Position numbers and translations under genes: made by a program
Part shown: positions 8,890 to 17,093 of the stretch, piece by piece
Layout: every line of letters starts with the position of its first letter
Position numbering within the stretch: position 1 is the stretch's first letter
The notes under the pieces: generated by a model
What the model saw: only the letters and a program-made list of their open reading frames with translations
Told to the model about the DNA's origin: nothing
Databases searched by the model: none
NCBI GenBank assembly: GCA_965217685.1
Contig: CBDCIZ010000003.1
Coordinates: 1,178,001 to 1,242,000 of the forward strand
Origin: Aurantimonas sp965217685
GTDB taxonomy: Bacteria; Pseudomonadota; Alphaproteobacteria; Rhizobiales; Rhizobiaceae
Direction of reading: 5' to 3'
Length of the DNA stretch: 64,000 nt

Positions 8890-9555
8890 ATGAGCAAGAA
8901 CAATGAAGTGTATGATTATGTCGTCGCAAGGCTCGTGTCGGCTCGATATGCCTTTGGCGAAAAGCTTCTTGTCAAGCAGTTGGGCGTCGAGACGGGCGCC
9001 AGCCGCCAGCCGATCATGGCCGCGCTCAACCGGCTGAGCGTGGATGGTTTCGTGCGCATCATCCCGCAGGTGGGTTGCCAGGTGGTCGACCCAGACCGGC
9101 AGGAAATCGCCGATTTCTTTCTGATGTTCCAGTCTATGGAAGGTCTGCTGGCAGAATTGGCGGCCACTCGCAGGACAGAAAATGGGTTGCGACAGCTTCA
9201 AACCGCCCATCAGCGAATTCTGGCGTTCGAGCAGGGCAATAATACCCAAAACGGCGCGGAATATGCCGAGCTGAACCGTGAGTTTCACCAGTCGATCCAT
9301 CAGCTTGCGCAATCGCCACTGCTGGATGCAAAGCAGCGCAGCAATTTCAACATGAGCGATTTCTTCATCACCCATTCTACGGGCTTCACCTCGTTTCTGC
9401 ACAGCGCCATGCAGTCACATCACGATATCCTGGATGCCATCGAAAAAGGACAGCCTCGGTTGGCACGGCTGTTCACCGAGGCGCATATCGCCTCGATCTC
9501 AGGGGCTGTGCTGGCAGGTCTGGATGCCGGAAAGCCGAAGAGCAGCGCAGTCTGA
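8890..9555 (+). CDS. GntR-family transcriptional regulator (FCD/FadR subfamily)
   Basis: 221-residue regulator. Residues 5-65 form the GntR winged helix: VYDYVVARLVSARYAFGEKL, then the recognition region VETGASRQPIMAALNRL and the wing. Residues 75-215 form an all-helical FCD ligand-binding domain (LNREFHQSIHQLAQSP, HHDILDAIEKGQPRLARLF). It is divergent from the hydrolase gene and is the best candidate regulator of the catabolic cluster. Such proteins are usually repressors released by a pathway acid. The conserved palindromes near 8756, 11532 and 13607 could be its sites. Confidence 0.88.
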   Translation: MSKNNEVYDYVVARLVSARYAFGEKLLVKQLGVETGASRQPIMAALNRLSVDGFVRIIPQVGCQVVDPDRQEIADFFLMFQSMEGLLAELAATRRTENGLRQLQTAHQRILAFEQGNNTQNGAEYAELNREFHQSIHQLAQSPLLDAKQRSNFNMSDFFITHSTGFTSFLHSAMQSHHDILDAIEKGQPRLARLFTEAHIASISGAVLAGLDAGKPKSSAV

Positions 9556-9575
9556 ACCACGCCGCCGCGGACGTT

Positions 9576-11378
9576 TCAGCCCGACCGCGCCATGCTCTTC
9601 GACGTGCTTGTGACGGTATCGGACTTCCAGCCCGAGTCGCGCCAAGCTTCGATGATCGACTCGTATTCCAGCGGACCGCCGCCATAGGTCGCCCCGATAA
9701 AGGTCGGCTTGTCACGGAAGTTCCCCTCATTGTTGAGAAATCCCGGTGTGCATTCCTCGTAGAAATGCGAGCGGTCGATATGTTTGGCTTCCATAACCTT
9801 CTGCCAACGAGCCTCCGCAGCCTCGGTGACCTCCATGACGTCAATGCCCTCGTCGAGGCACCGCGTAATCAGATCGGCCGCATGACGGGCCTGCATGCCG
9901 AGCGTATGGGTGAAGTTGAAGGCTGTCGTACCCTGCGCCACGCCGCCGACAATGTGAAAGTTCGGGAAGGCCGACATCTGCGTTCCGTGAACCGAACGCA
10001 CGCCGTTCTTCCACTTCTCGTCGAGCTTCATGTCGTTGCGACCGACAAGATCGTAGCCACCGACCTTGTAGGCGGCGGCGCCCACATCGAAGCCGGTCGC
10101 GAAGATGATCGCATCGACTTTGTATTCCATGCCACCGGCAACGATCGCATCCTTGGTGATCTCGCTCACCCCGTCGCCGCCGGTATCGACGAGTGTCACG
10201 TTTGGCTGGTTGAAAGCCTGCAAATATTGATCGCTGTAGAGCGGGCGCTTGCAGAGATAATTATACCAGGGTTTCGCAATGTCGGCGATCTTCGGATCCT
10301 TGATGACATCTCCGACACGATCCCGGATCTCATTCATCTTCTCGAAATCGACCTCCTGAAACAGGTCATGCGGATCGAAAACCTCTCCGGCTTCCTTGCT
10401 GCGCGCCATCCGCGCGCCGAGACGCTTCCAGAAGTCGGTCCAGTTATCGCTCACCATATCTTCAGGCTGGGCGAGACCCGAGATAATAGAGAGGAAATTG
10501 TCCATGCGTTTCTTCTGCCAGCCCTCGGGCAGTGCGCGGAACCATTGCTCATCGGTCCGCGAATTGTCGCGTCGGTCGATGGCGGACGGTGTGCGCTGGA
10601 AAAGGTAGAGATGTTTTGCATGCTTCGCCAGCGGTGGGACGATCTGCACCCCCGTCGCACCCGTGCCGATCACGGCGACACGCTCGGTCGCAAGTTTCTC
10701 GAGGCCTCCGGTCGAATCCCCACCGGTGTAGTCGTAGTCCCAGCGGCTCGAATGGAACATCTTGCCCTTGAACCGTTTGATGCCCGGAATACGCGGGAGC
10801 TTCACCTTGGAGAGCGGCCCCTGGCTCACGGTAACGAAACGCGCGAGAATACGGTCTCCCCTGTTCGTCTCGACCAGCCAACGCGAGGCATTCTCCTGCC
10901 ATTCGACGCGGGCGACCCTGGTTTGGAACAGCGCCCGGCCGTAGAGGTCGTAGTGGCGCCCGATCGCCTGGCAATGGGCGAAGATTTCGCCGCCCTTGGC
11001 ATAGCGCTCGCTCGGCATCGTACCGACCTCTTCAAGAAGCGGCATATAGACGTAGGACTCGATATCGCAGCGCACGCCGGGATAGCGGTTCCAGTACCAT
11101 GTCCCGCCAAAATCGCCTGCCTGATCAATGATTCGGAACGACGTGACGCCGCAATCATGCAACGCGGCAGCGGTCAGCAAGCCACCGAAGCCACCACCGA
11201 TAACGACGACATCCGTCTTTTCCTCCACCGCGTCGCGTAGCAGCGGAGCGTCTATATAGGGATCATCGAGGAAGTCCTCGAGCTCTCCGGTCGCCTCGAT
11301 ATACTGGCTTTCGGCATTCCTGCGCAGGCGCTTGTCGCGCTCCTTCAGGTATTTGCGCCGTAACTCCTCCGCATTCAT
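9576..11378 (-). CDS. Baeyer-Villiger-type flavin monooxygenase
   Basis: 600-residue FAD/NADPH enzyme that would insert oxygen next to a ketone to give an ester or lactone. Residues 1-52 form a charged N-terminal extension. The FAD Rossmann motif GGGFGG is at 61-66, the type I BVMO fingerprint FKGKMFHSSRWD (FxGxxxHxxxWD) at 203-214, and the NADPH Rossmann motif GTGATG at 238-243. The start at 11378 follows GGAGGAG; the frame could begin at 11402 or 11486, but these lack such a site. The extension resembles that of 4-hydroxyacetophenone monooxygenase. It is divergent from the SDR gene and convergent with the GntR gene. The substrate is unknown; an aryl or cyclic ketone is inferred. Confidence 0.88.
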   Translation of the reverse strand: MNAEELRRKYLKERDKRLRRNAESQYIEATGELEDFLDDPYIDAPLLRDAVEEKTDVVVIGGGFGGLLTAAALHDCGVTSFRIIDQAGDFGGTWYWNRYPGVRCDIESYVYMPLLEEVGTMPSERYAKGGEIFAHCQAIGRHYDLYGRALFQTRVARVEWQENASRWLVETNRGDRILARFVTVSQGPLSKVKLPRIPGIKRFKGKMFHSSRWDYDYTGGDSTGGLEKLATERVAVIGTGATGVQIVPPLAKHAKHLYLFQRTPSAIDRRDNSRTDEQWFRALPEGWQKKRMDNFLSIISGLAQPEDMVSDNWTDFWKRLGARMARSKEAGEVFDPHDLFQEVDFEKMNEIRDRVGDVIKDPKIADIAKPWYNYLCKRPLYSDQYLQAFNQPNVTLVDTGGDGVSEITKDAIVAGGMEYKVDAIIFATGFDVGAAAYKVGGYDLVGRNDMKLDEKWKNGVRSVHGTQMSAFPNFHIVGGVAQGTTAFNFTHTLGMQARHAADLITRCLDEGIDVMEVTEAAEARWQKVMEAKHIDRSHFYEECTPGFLNNEGNFRDKPTFIGATYGGGPLEYESIIEAWRDSGWKSDTVTSTSKSMARSG

Positions 11379-11475
11379 CGGTGTCTCCTCCCGTGTGGCC
11401 ATAGCCTCGTTCTCCCCTCCTCCGACCCACCCGGATACTGAAAGAGGGGCATGGCGGTTTGCTTGCACCGGAAGC

Positions 11476-11487
11476 CGGTTATGCAAG
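11476..11487. promoter_or_regulatory. Possible operator half, CGGTTATGCAAG
   Basis: It shares 8 of 12 positions with the reverse complement of the 13607-13618 palindrome and lies in the divergent monooxygenase/SDR promoter region. Weak alone; listed because a better match follows at 11532. Confidence 0.25.
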
Positions 11488-11531
11488 TTTTTCGGTCAGC
11501 GGTCTTCACATTCGATCATAACGAAGTCAAA

Positions 11532-11543
11532 CTGGTATGCAAG
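11532..11543. promoter_or_regulatory. Candidate operator, CTGGTATGCAAG
   Basis: It matches the reverse complement of the 13607-13618 site at 9 of 12 positions, with the ATGCAAG half intact, 20 nt before the SDR start. Confidence 0.4.
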
Positions 11544-11563
11544 AATGTCAGGAGGATCATATC

Positions 11564-12310
11564 ATGGATTTGGGACTATCAGGACGAACGGCAATCGTCT
11601 GTGCGGCGAGCAGTGGGCTGGGCAATGCCTGCGCGACCGCTCTGGCGCTGGAGGGCGTCGACGTCGTCATCAACGGACGCAACGCCGATACGCTGGAGGC
11701 CGCGGCGGAGGAAATACGGGCGGCAGCCCCGAAGGTCGACGTGAAAACCGTGATCGGCAGCGTGACCGACCCCGACTGCCGCGAGGCCATGCTGAAAGCG
11801 GCTCCGTCCCCCGACATTCTGGTCAACAATGCGGGCGGCCCGCCGCCCGGTGACTTCCGCGACTGGGATCGGGACGTCTGGATTTCAGCGCTCGACACCA
11901 ACATGCTGAGCGCGATCGAGCTGATCCGCCTCACCGTGGACGGCATGATGTCGCGCGGCTTCGGACGCGTCGTCAACATCACCTCTTCCACGGTAAGGGT
12001 GCCGATCCCGGTGATCGGCCTGTCAAACGCGACGCGCGCGGGGCTCACGAATTTTGTGTTTGGTCTCGTGCCGCAAGTTTCCTCGAGCGGTGTGACGATC
12101 AACAATCTGCTGCCCGGCCCGTTCGACACGAACCGTCTGCGCAAATCGAAGGAGATCACCAATCATTTGACCAAGAACCCGGTCGCAGGCCGCGTGGGCG
12201 ACCCGGCGGAACTGGGTGCCGTCTGTGCATTTCTGTGCAGCAAGCATGCGGGTTATGTGACGGGACAGAACATACTGATCGACGGCGGGCTCTATCCCGG
12301 CGCGTTCTGA
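11564..12310 (+). CDS. SDR-family oxidoreductase with an altered catalytic Tyr/Lys site
   Basis: 248-residue short-chain dehydrogenase-like protein, FabG type. The coenzyme loop SGRTAIVCAASSGLGNACA replaces the usual TGxxxGxG with ASSGLG, and NNAG follows. The active-site Ser is kept (Ser141/142 in ITSSTVR), but the YxxxK pair is replaced by Ser154 and Arg158 (GLSNATRAGL). AGGAGG at 11550 fixes the ATG at 11564. SDRs with this LSNxxR pattern form a recognisable side group, so it may act by other chemistry, or on reactive substrates. Its end overlaps the convergent GlcG-like gene by 19 nt. Confidence 0.85.
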   Translation: MDLGLSGRTAIVCAASSGLGNACATALALEGVDVVINGRNADTLEAAAEEIRAAAPKVDVKTVIGSVTDPDCREAMLKAAPSPDILVNNAGGPPPGDFRDWDRDVWISALDTNMLSAIELIRLTVDGMMSRGFGRVVNITSSTVRVPIPVIGLSNATRAGLTNFVFGLVPQVSSSGVTINNLLPGPFDTNRLRKSKEITNHLTKNPVAGRVGDPAELGAVCAFLCSKHAGYVTGQNILIDGGLYPGAF

Positions 12311-12723
12311 TGCGACACTGCGGCGTGGGCGATTGCGGCGGCACCGGCTTCGGCCAGCGCCTGATCCTGCTGGCCCGAACCCCCTGACACGCCGATCGCG
12401 GCGACGAGCTTTCGATCGAGCAGAACAGGCGCGCCGCCCGGCAGGTCGGTCACGTGCTCATGCTTCAGCAGGCCGTCGCGAACGTGGGGCTCCAGCCCGG
12501 CAAGCAACTGTTGAAAATCCGGCGTCGAAAGGCCGAAACTGGCGACCGTCCAGGCTTTCCAGTGAGCGTAGTCGTTCGATGCAAGGAAACTATCAGGCAT
12601 ATGCAGGAGGCCCAGCGACACGCCGGCCGCATCCACGATGGACACCGTTACCTTTGCGTCCATCTCGCGCGCAGCCGCGATCACAGCGGCCAAGGCTTCG
12701 GCGATATCTTCGGCTTTCAACAT
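12292..12723 (-). CDS. GlcG/HbpS family protein
   Basis: 143-residue single-domain protein of the GlcG/HbpS (formerly DUF336) family. The family core is seen as a helix AEALAAVIAAAREMDAKVTV, the strand SIVDAAGVSLGLLHM, AHWKAWTVASFG, and a glycine-rich end with LPGGAPVLLDRKLVAAIGVSG. Members bind haem or cobalamin, or occur as accessory proteins in glycolate, propanediol and aromatic operons. The chosen ATG at 12723 overlaps the IclR stop by 7 nt, so it is co-transcribed with that regulator. Its 3' end overlaps the SDR gene antisense. The role in this cluster is unknown. Confidence 0.82.
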   Translation of the reverse strand: MLKAEDIAEALAAVIAAAREMDAKVTVSIVDAAGVSLGLLHMPDSFLASNDYAHWKAWTVASFGLSTPDFQQLLAGLEPHVRDGLLKHEHVTDLPGGAPVLLDRKLVAAIGVSGGSGQQDQALAEAGAAAIAHAAVSHQNAPG

Positions 12724-13505
12724 GGCATTGCAAATCCTGGGCGCGCGGTGAGAGGACCAAGACGCCGCGATATGTCCTCCGCGGCGCCGCGCAGACAATC
12801 GAGCCTGAGCGCCCGATCGGACAATCGCGTATCCGTCCGGACGTCGGCAAGCGAGATCGCTCCAAAGGCATTGCCGTCATGGTCGCGGACTGCCACGGCA
12901 AGGCAGATCAGGTCGTCCCTGACCTCACGCTCATCGATGGCAAAGCCGACCGATGCGATGTGATCGAGTTCCACCGAAAGCCGGTTGCGGTTCGTGATCG
13001 TGCGCTCGGTGAGGGCGATCAGCGGTCCGCTCCCCAGATAGTCCTTCCGCACATCCGGTCCGAGATCGGCAAGCAACACTTTTCCGATGGCCGAGCAATA
13101 GGCTTCGAGCTGCGATCCCTGTTTCGTGGGAACGCTGCTGGGAGCGTTCGATTCGCGCACAAGATACGTCACCATATCCTGCTCCAGCACACCAAAATGC
13201 GCAACGCATCGAAAGCGTCGTGCAAGCCTGGCGAGGATGGGGCGCGCAACGCCCGCGACCGTTTTCTGCGCGCTGATCCTGTCGGTCATGGCCAGCAGGG
13301 CGGGACCCGCATGATAGTGCCCCCGCGCGCCCTGAAGCAGAAAGTCACGCATTTCCAGAGTCCTTGCCAACCGCCATGCTGTCGTCAGTGGAATGCCGAC
13401 ATCGCCTGCAATGTCCTGAAGGGTTCTGTCCTCACCAGCCATCGTGATCGCCTCCAGCAGATCGAGAGCTTTTTCCAACGACATGTTATGGCGAAGATTG
13501 GCCAA
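12717..13505 (-). CDS. IclR-family transcriptional regulator
   Basis: 262-residue regulator. The N-terminal winged helix carries LEAITMAGEDRTLQDIAGDV and GIPLTTAWRLARTL; an IclR effector domain follows, with SSVPTKQGSQLEAYCSAIGK and SVGFAIDEREVRDDLICLAV. IclR proteins of aromatic clusters (PcaR, MhpR, PobR) commonly activate divergent catabolic genes in response to the substrate. Here the hydratase gene is divergent, 173 nt away, with a palindrome at 13607-13618. Together with the GntR protein it gives the cluster two local regulators. Confidence 0.9.
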   Translation of the reverse strand: MANLRHNMSLEKALDLLEAITMAGEDRTLQDIAGDVGIPLTTAWRLARTLEMRDFLLQGARGHYHAGPALLAMTDRISAQKTVAGVARPILARLARRFRCVAHFGVLEQDMVTYLVRESNAPSSVPTKQGSQLEAYCSAIGKVLLADLGPDVRKDYLGSGPLIALTERTITNRNRLSVELDHIASVGFAIDEREVRDDLICLAVAVRDHDGNAFGAISLADVRTDTRLSDRALRLDCLRGAAEDISRRLGPLTARPGFAMPC

Positions 13506-13606
13506 GGCATCCCTCTGTAGAGTTTATCACGCCGTGCAGTTTCCACGCGAGCGTAGGATGCAACGCTGTTTTCACCAAGCGAAAACGCCACGACGCACAT
13601 GACTGG

Positions 13607-13618
13607 CTTGCATGTAAG
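13607..13618. promoter_or_regulatory. Candidate operator, CTTGCATGTAAG
   Basis: A 12-nt imperfect palindrome (CTTrCATGyAAG) 61 nt before the hydratase start, in the divergent IclR/hydratase region. One-mismatch and three-mismatch relatives lie in the cluster's two other divergent promoters. Confidence 0.5.
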
Positions 13619-13678
13619 ATAGGTGATAAAGTGCACCCAAGCAGGGTGGAGGACTGGCCTGCGACGTCAGGGGGGAAA

Positions 13679-14458
13679 ATGACAGAACATTTCAATGCTG
13701 CTGCAAAGTCGCTGCGCGATGCCTATCGTGGCGACCCGATCGCGCCCTTGCGCACCATCCTCGCCTGTGATGACGCGGAAGGCGCATACCGGATTCAAGA
13801 CCTCAACACGCAGATCTGGCAGGATGAACGCCGCCGGATCGTCGGCCGAAAGGTCGGGCTGACCGCCAGACAGGTTCAACAACAGCTGGGCGTCGATCAA
13901 CCCGACTTCGGAGTGCTTTTTGCCGATATGCAGGTGGAGAACGGCGCTATCCTTGCGCACGACGGACTTCATCAGCCGAAGGCGGAGGCGGAGATCGCCT
14001 TCATCCTCGGCCGCGACCTTCCCGCAAGACCCGTCGATCGGGCGGAGCTCGAAGCCACCATCGCGACCGCCGCCGCAGCGATCGAAATCGTCGACAGCCG
14101 GATCGCCGATTGGAAGATCACGTTTGCCGATACGGTGGCCGACAACGGCTCCGCCGCCATGTTCGTCCTCGGCCCGGACAGGTTGCCGCTTGCCGGGCTG
14201 GATCTGTGGTCTTGTGGCATGGTGCTCGAGGCGGACGGCGAAATCGTCTCGATCGGTGCCGGTGCCGCCTGTCTCGGCCATCCGCTCGATGCAGCACTCT
14301 GGCTCGTCAACATGCTCGCCGCGCGGGGCGAGACGATGCGCGAAGGTGAGGTGATCCTGTCCGGCGCGCTCGGGCCGATGGTCCCGCTTCAACCGGGTGT
14401 GGAGTTCCGCGCCACGATAGGCGGGCTCGGCACCGCGTCTTTCCGTTTCGGAAGTTAA
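13679..14458 (+). CDS. mhpD: 2-keto-4-pentenoate hydratase (MhpD/XylJ type)
   Basis: 259-residue hydratase of the fumarylacetoacetase-fold superfamily. It adds water to 2-hydroxypenta-2,4-dienoate to give 4-hydroxy-2-oxovalerate. Family segments seen are RRIVGRKVGLTARQVQQQLG, PKAEAEIAFILGRDLP (metal-binding Glu pair) and IEIVDSRIADWKI. The ATG at 13679 follows GGGGGAAA and is preferred over the in-frame start at 13631. It is the first gene of a tight hydratase-dehydrogenase-aldolase operon (3-nt gap to the next), the standard lower meta-cleavage pathway. Confidence 0.92.
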   Translation: MTEHFNAAAKSLRDAYRGDPIAPLRTILACDDAEGAYRIQDLNTQIWQDERRRIVGRKVGLTARQVQQQLGVDQPDFGVLFADMQVENGAILAHDGLHQPKAEAEIAFILGRDLPARPVDRAELEATIATAAAAIEIVDSRIADWKITFADTVADNGSAAMFVLGPDRLPLAGLDLWSCGMVLEADGEIVSIGAGAACLGHPLDAALWLVNMLAARGETMREGEVILSGALGPMVPLQPGVEFRATIGGLGTASFRFGS

Positions 14459-14461
14459 GCC

Positions 14462-15406
14462 ATGACACAGAAATCCAGGGTTGCGATCATCGGGTCGGGC
14501 AATATCGGCACGGACCTCATGATGAAGGTGATGCGTGTTTCCAAGGTTCTGGAAATGGCGGCACTTGTCGGGATAGACCCTGCGTCCGACGGCCTGAAAC
14601 GCGCTGCGCGGCTGGGCGTCGCCACAACGTCGGACGGGATCGATGGGCTGCTGGCTTTGCCTGGCTTCGACGATATCGACATCGTGTTCGACGCCACGTC
14701 GGCAGGCGCGCATGCGCGCCACAGCGAAGCTTTGCTGGCCAAGGGCAAGCGCGTGATCGACCTGACACCTGCGGCGCTCGGCCCCTACACGATTCCGCCG
14801 GTCAATGGTGATGCCAATCTCGACGCTGCCAACGTCAACATGGTGACGTGCGGCGGGCAGGCGACGATTCCCATTGTTGCCGCAGTGAACGCCGTCACGC
14901 CGGTGCATTACGCCGAAATCGTCGCCTCCATTGCGACGAAAAGCGCAGGACCGGGTACACGCGCAAATATCGACGAATTTACCGAGACGACGCGCGACGC
15001 GATCTGCAAGGTGGGCGGCGCGTCACGCGGCAAGGCGATCATCATTCTCAATCCGGCCGATCCGCCACCCATGATGCGCGACACCGTCTATTGCCTGACC
15101 GACGACGTGGACCGCGATGCCATCGTGAAGGCCGTCGGCGCGATGGTGGCCGACGTGCAAAGCTACGTTCCGGGATACCGCCTGAAGCAGAAGGTCCAGT
15201 TCGAGCGGATCGGCGCGAACCAGCCTCTCTACATCCCCGAGATGGAGCGGGAGTTCACCGGACTCAAGATCACCGTTTTCCTGGAGGTCGAGGGCGCGGC
15301 CCATTACCTGCCGTCCTATGCCGGCAACCTCGACATCATGACGTCGGCCGCGCTGCGCACGGCGGAAAAGATCGCGATGCGCGGACAGGAAGGAGTGGCG
15401 GCATGA
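14462..15406 (+). CDS. mhpF: Acetaldehyde dehydrogenase (acylating)
   Basis: 314-residue CoA-acylating aldehyde dehydrogenase that turns acetaldehyde (or propanal) from the aldolase into acyl-CoA with NAD+. The NAD Rossmann motif GSGNIGTDL is at residues 11-19. The catalytic Cys130 lies in MVTCGGQATIPIV, and the C-terminal LPSYAGNLDIMTSAA segment is typical. The full length matches MhpF/DmpF. Its stop overlaps the aldolase start (ATGA), consistent with the channelled dehydrogenase-aldolase complex known for this pair. Confidence 0.95.
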   Translation: MTQKSRVAIIGSGNIGTDLMMKVMRVSKVLEMAALVGIDPASDGLKRAARLGVATTSDGIDGLLALPGFDDIDIVFDATSAGAHARHSEALLAKGKRVIDLTPAALGPYTIPPVNGDANLDAANVNMVTCGGQATIPIVAAVNAVTPVHYAEIVASIATKSAGPGTRANIDEFTETTRDAICKVGGASRGKAIIILNPADPPPMMRDTVYCLTDDVDRDAIVKAVGAMVADVQSYVPGYRLKQKVQFERIGANQPLYIPEMEREFTGLKITVFLEVEGAAHYLPSYAGNLDIMTSAALRTAEKIAMRGQEGVAA

Positions 15407-16437
15407 CCGAACCTGTCCGAAAGCTCTACATTCAGGATGTCACTCTGCGCGACGGAATGCACGCGATCCGCCACCAATATGGCCTGGATCACGTCAGGGC
15501 GATCGCGAAAGCCCTCGACCGGGCGAAGGTCGATGCGATCGAGGTGGCCCATGGTGACGGGCTTTCCGGCTCCTCCTTCAACTACGGCTTCGGGGCGCAG
15601 ACCGATTGGGACTGGATCGGCGCCGTAGCCGAAGTGCTGGAACACAGCGTCCTGACCACGCTGCTCATTCCAGGGATCGGCACGATCCACGACCTGCGCC
15701 GCGCGCATGATCTGGGCGTGCGGTCCGTCCGCGTTGCGACACATTGCACCGAGGCGGATGTCGCGAAGCAGCATATCGAATGCGCGCGCGAGCTGGGAAT
15801 GGATGTGTCGGGCTTTCTAATGATGGCTCATATGGCCGAACCTGGCGCGCTGGCCACACAGGCGAAGCAGATGGAACGTTACGGCGCGCATTGCGTCTAT
15901 GTGACGGATTCGGGCGGGGCGCTGACGATGCAGGGTTTCGCGGATCGCCTGCTGGCCTACGATCGAGTGCTTTCCCCCGAAACGCAACGCGGTGTGCATG
16001 CGCATCACAACCTCTCGCTCGGCGTCGCCAATTCGGTCGTTGCGGTACAGAATGGCGCCATCCGGGTCGATGCGAGCCTTGCCGGGATGGGTGCCGGTGC
16101 GGGGAACACACCGCTCGAGGTGTTTCTGGCCGTGGCTGACAAATACGGTTGGGACCATGATTGCGATCTCTACGCCCTGATGGACGCGGCGGAGGATCTG
16201 GTGCGCCCGCTCCAGGATCGTCCGGTGCGCGTGGACCGCGAGACGCTGAGCCTCGGCTATGCCGGGGTCTATTCCTCTTTCCTCAGACATGCCGAAAAGG
16301 CCGCCGCCGAATCCGGACTGGATACGCGGACGATCCTGACCGAACTCGGCAGACGGGGGATCGTCGGCGGGCAGGAAGACATGATCGTCGATGTCGCACT
16401 CGATCTCGCGCACCGGAAAGAGGACGAGATGGTATGA
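15403..16437 (+). CDS. mhpE: 4-hydroxy-2-oxovalerate aldolase
   Basis: 344-residue HMG-CoA-lyase-like aldolase (DmpG/MhpE). It splits 4-hydroxy-2-oxovalerate into pyruvate and acetaldehyde. The TIM-barrel start DVTLRDGMHAIRHQY holds the metal-binding Asp and the catalytic His; the metal-binding histidines lie in GVHAHHNLSLG. The C-terminal DmpG communication domain (EDLVRPLQDRPVRVDRETLS) contacts the dehydrogenase partner. It overlaps the mhpF stop by 4 nt. Confidence 0.95.
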   Translation: MTEPVRKLYIQDVTLRDGMHAIRHQYGLDHVRAIAKALDRAKVDAIEVAHGDGLSGSSFNYGFGAQTDWDWIGAVAEVLEHSVLTTLLIPGIGTIHDLRRAHDLGVRSVRVATHCTEADVAKQHIECARELGMDVSGFLMMAHMAEPGALATQAKQMERYGAHCVYVTDSGGALTMQGFADRLLAYDRVLSPETQRGVHAHHNLSLGVANSVVAVQNGAIRVDASLAGMGAGAGNTPLEVFLAVADKYGWDHDCDLYALMDAAEDLVRPLQDRPVRVDRETLSLGYAGVYSSFLRHAEKAAAESGLDTRTILTELGRRGIVGGQEDMIVDVALDLAHRKEDEMV

Positions 16438-16456
16438 TGCCGCTGTCGGCACGTTC

Positions 16457-16474
16457 CGCTCCCGGATGGGAGCG
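16457..16474 (+). terminator. Perfect 7-bp hairpin between aldolase and cupin genes
   Basis: CGCTCCC pairs with GGGAGCG around a GGAT loop, 20 nt after the aldolase stop. No T-run follows, so it may process or attenuate the message before the cupin gene rather than end it. Confidence 0.35.
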
Positions 16475-16577
16475 TTGGACCGCTGAACCTGACTTGCAAA
16501 TGCGCAGGCCGATCCCTTGCCGAACACCCGATCACACCTGACGACCATTCGTTTCTTCAAACCGAAAGGATGTGAAA

Positions 16578-16994
16578 ATGCCAGAACTGATCGACTTCGG
16601 CTCCTTCTCCGTAAATTTTCTGCGAAGCAAGCACGACACGAAAGAATCGCTCGACATGTTCGAGTTGATCCTGAAGCCCGAGGGCCGAATGCCCCTGCCC
16701 CATTATCACGAGGATTGGGAAGAGACTGTCTACGGCCTTCGGGGGACAGTTACATATACGATCGACGGCAAGGCGCATGACCTTTCAGCGGGCGATACGG
16801 CTTTCGTGCCCCGCGGCGTTCTGCACGGATTCCACAACACGACTGACGCGGAGGCGACATGCCTCTGTATTCTGACTCCCGGCGTTCTCGGGCCTGAATA
16901 CTTCCGCGAACTGGCGGCAGTCATCGCTGCGGGCAACCCGGATCGGGCGGTCATGAACGAGATCATGCAGCGCTACAAGCTTTTCCCGGGCTGA
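16578..16994 (+). CDS. Small cupin-domain protein
   Basis: 138-residue single-cupin protein. Cupin motif 1 is PLPHYHEDWEETVYGLRGTV, with His-His-Glu metal ligands, and motif 2 is AGDTAFVPRGVLHGFHN. The ATG at 16578 sits 7 nt after AAAGGA; the in-frame GTG at 16572 is too close to that site. Small cupins in aromatic clusters can be dioxygenases, isomerases or sensors. It follows the hydratase-aldolase operon after a 140-nt gap and is probably part of the same catabolic unit. The reaction is unknown. Confidence 0.82.
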   Translation: MPELIDFGSFSVNFLRSKHDTKESLDMFELILKPEGRMPLPHYHEDWEETVYGLRGTVTYTIDGKAHDLSAGDTAFVPRGVLHGFHNTTDAEATCLCILTPGVLGPEYFRELAAVIAAGNPDRAVMNEIMQRYKLFPG

Positions 16995-17093
16995 GATCTG
17001 ACCGGTTCGTCATCACCACTCAGCACCTCCCACATCATCCTGTCACCCGCTCTGTCTGGGCTTGCCCCGTTTCACTGGAGAGCGTTTTCGAGT

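Noticed and set aside
9765..11240. 491-residue frame antisense to the BVMO gene
   Set aside because: The BVMO fingerprint and both Rossmann motifs are on the minus strand; the plus frame is a shadow.
16491..16502. CTTGCAAATGCG as a further operator before the cupin gene
   Set aside because: Only the CTTGCA half matches the 13607 palindrome; too weak to list.
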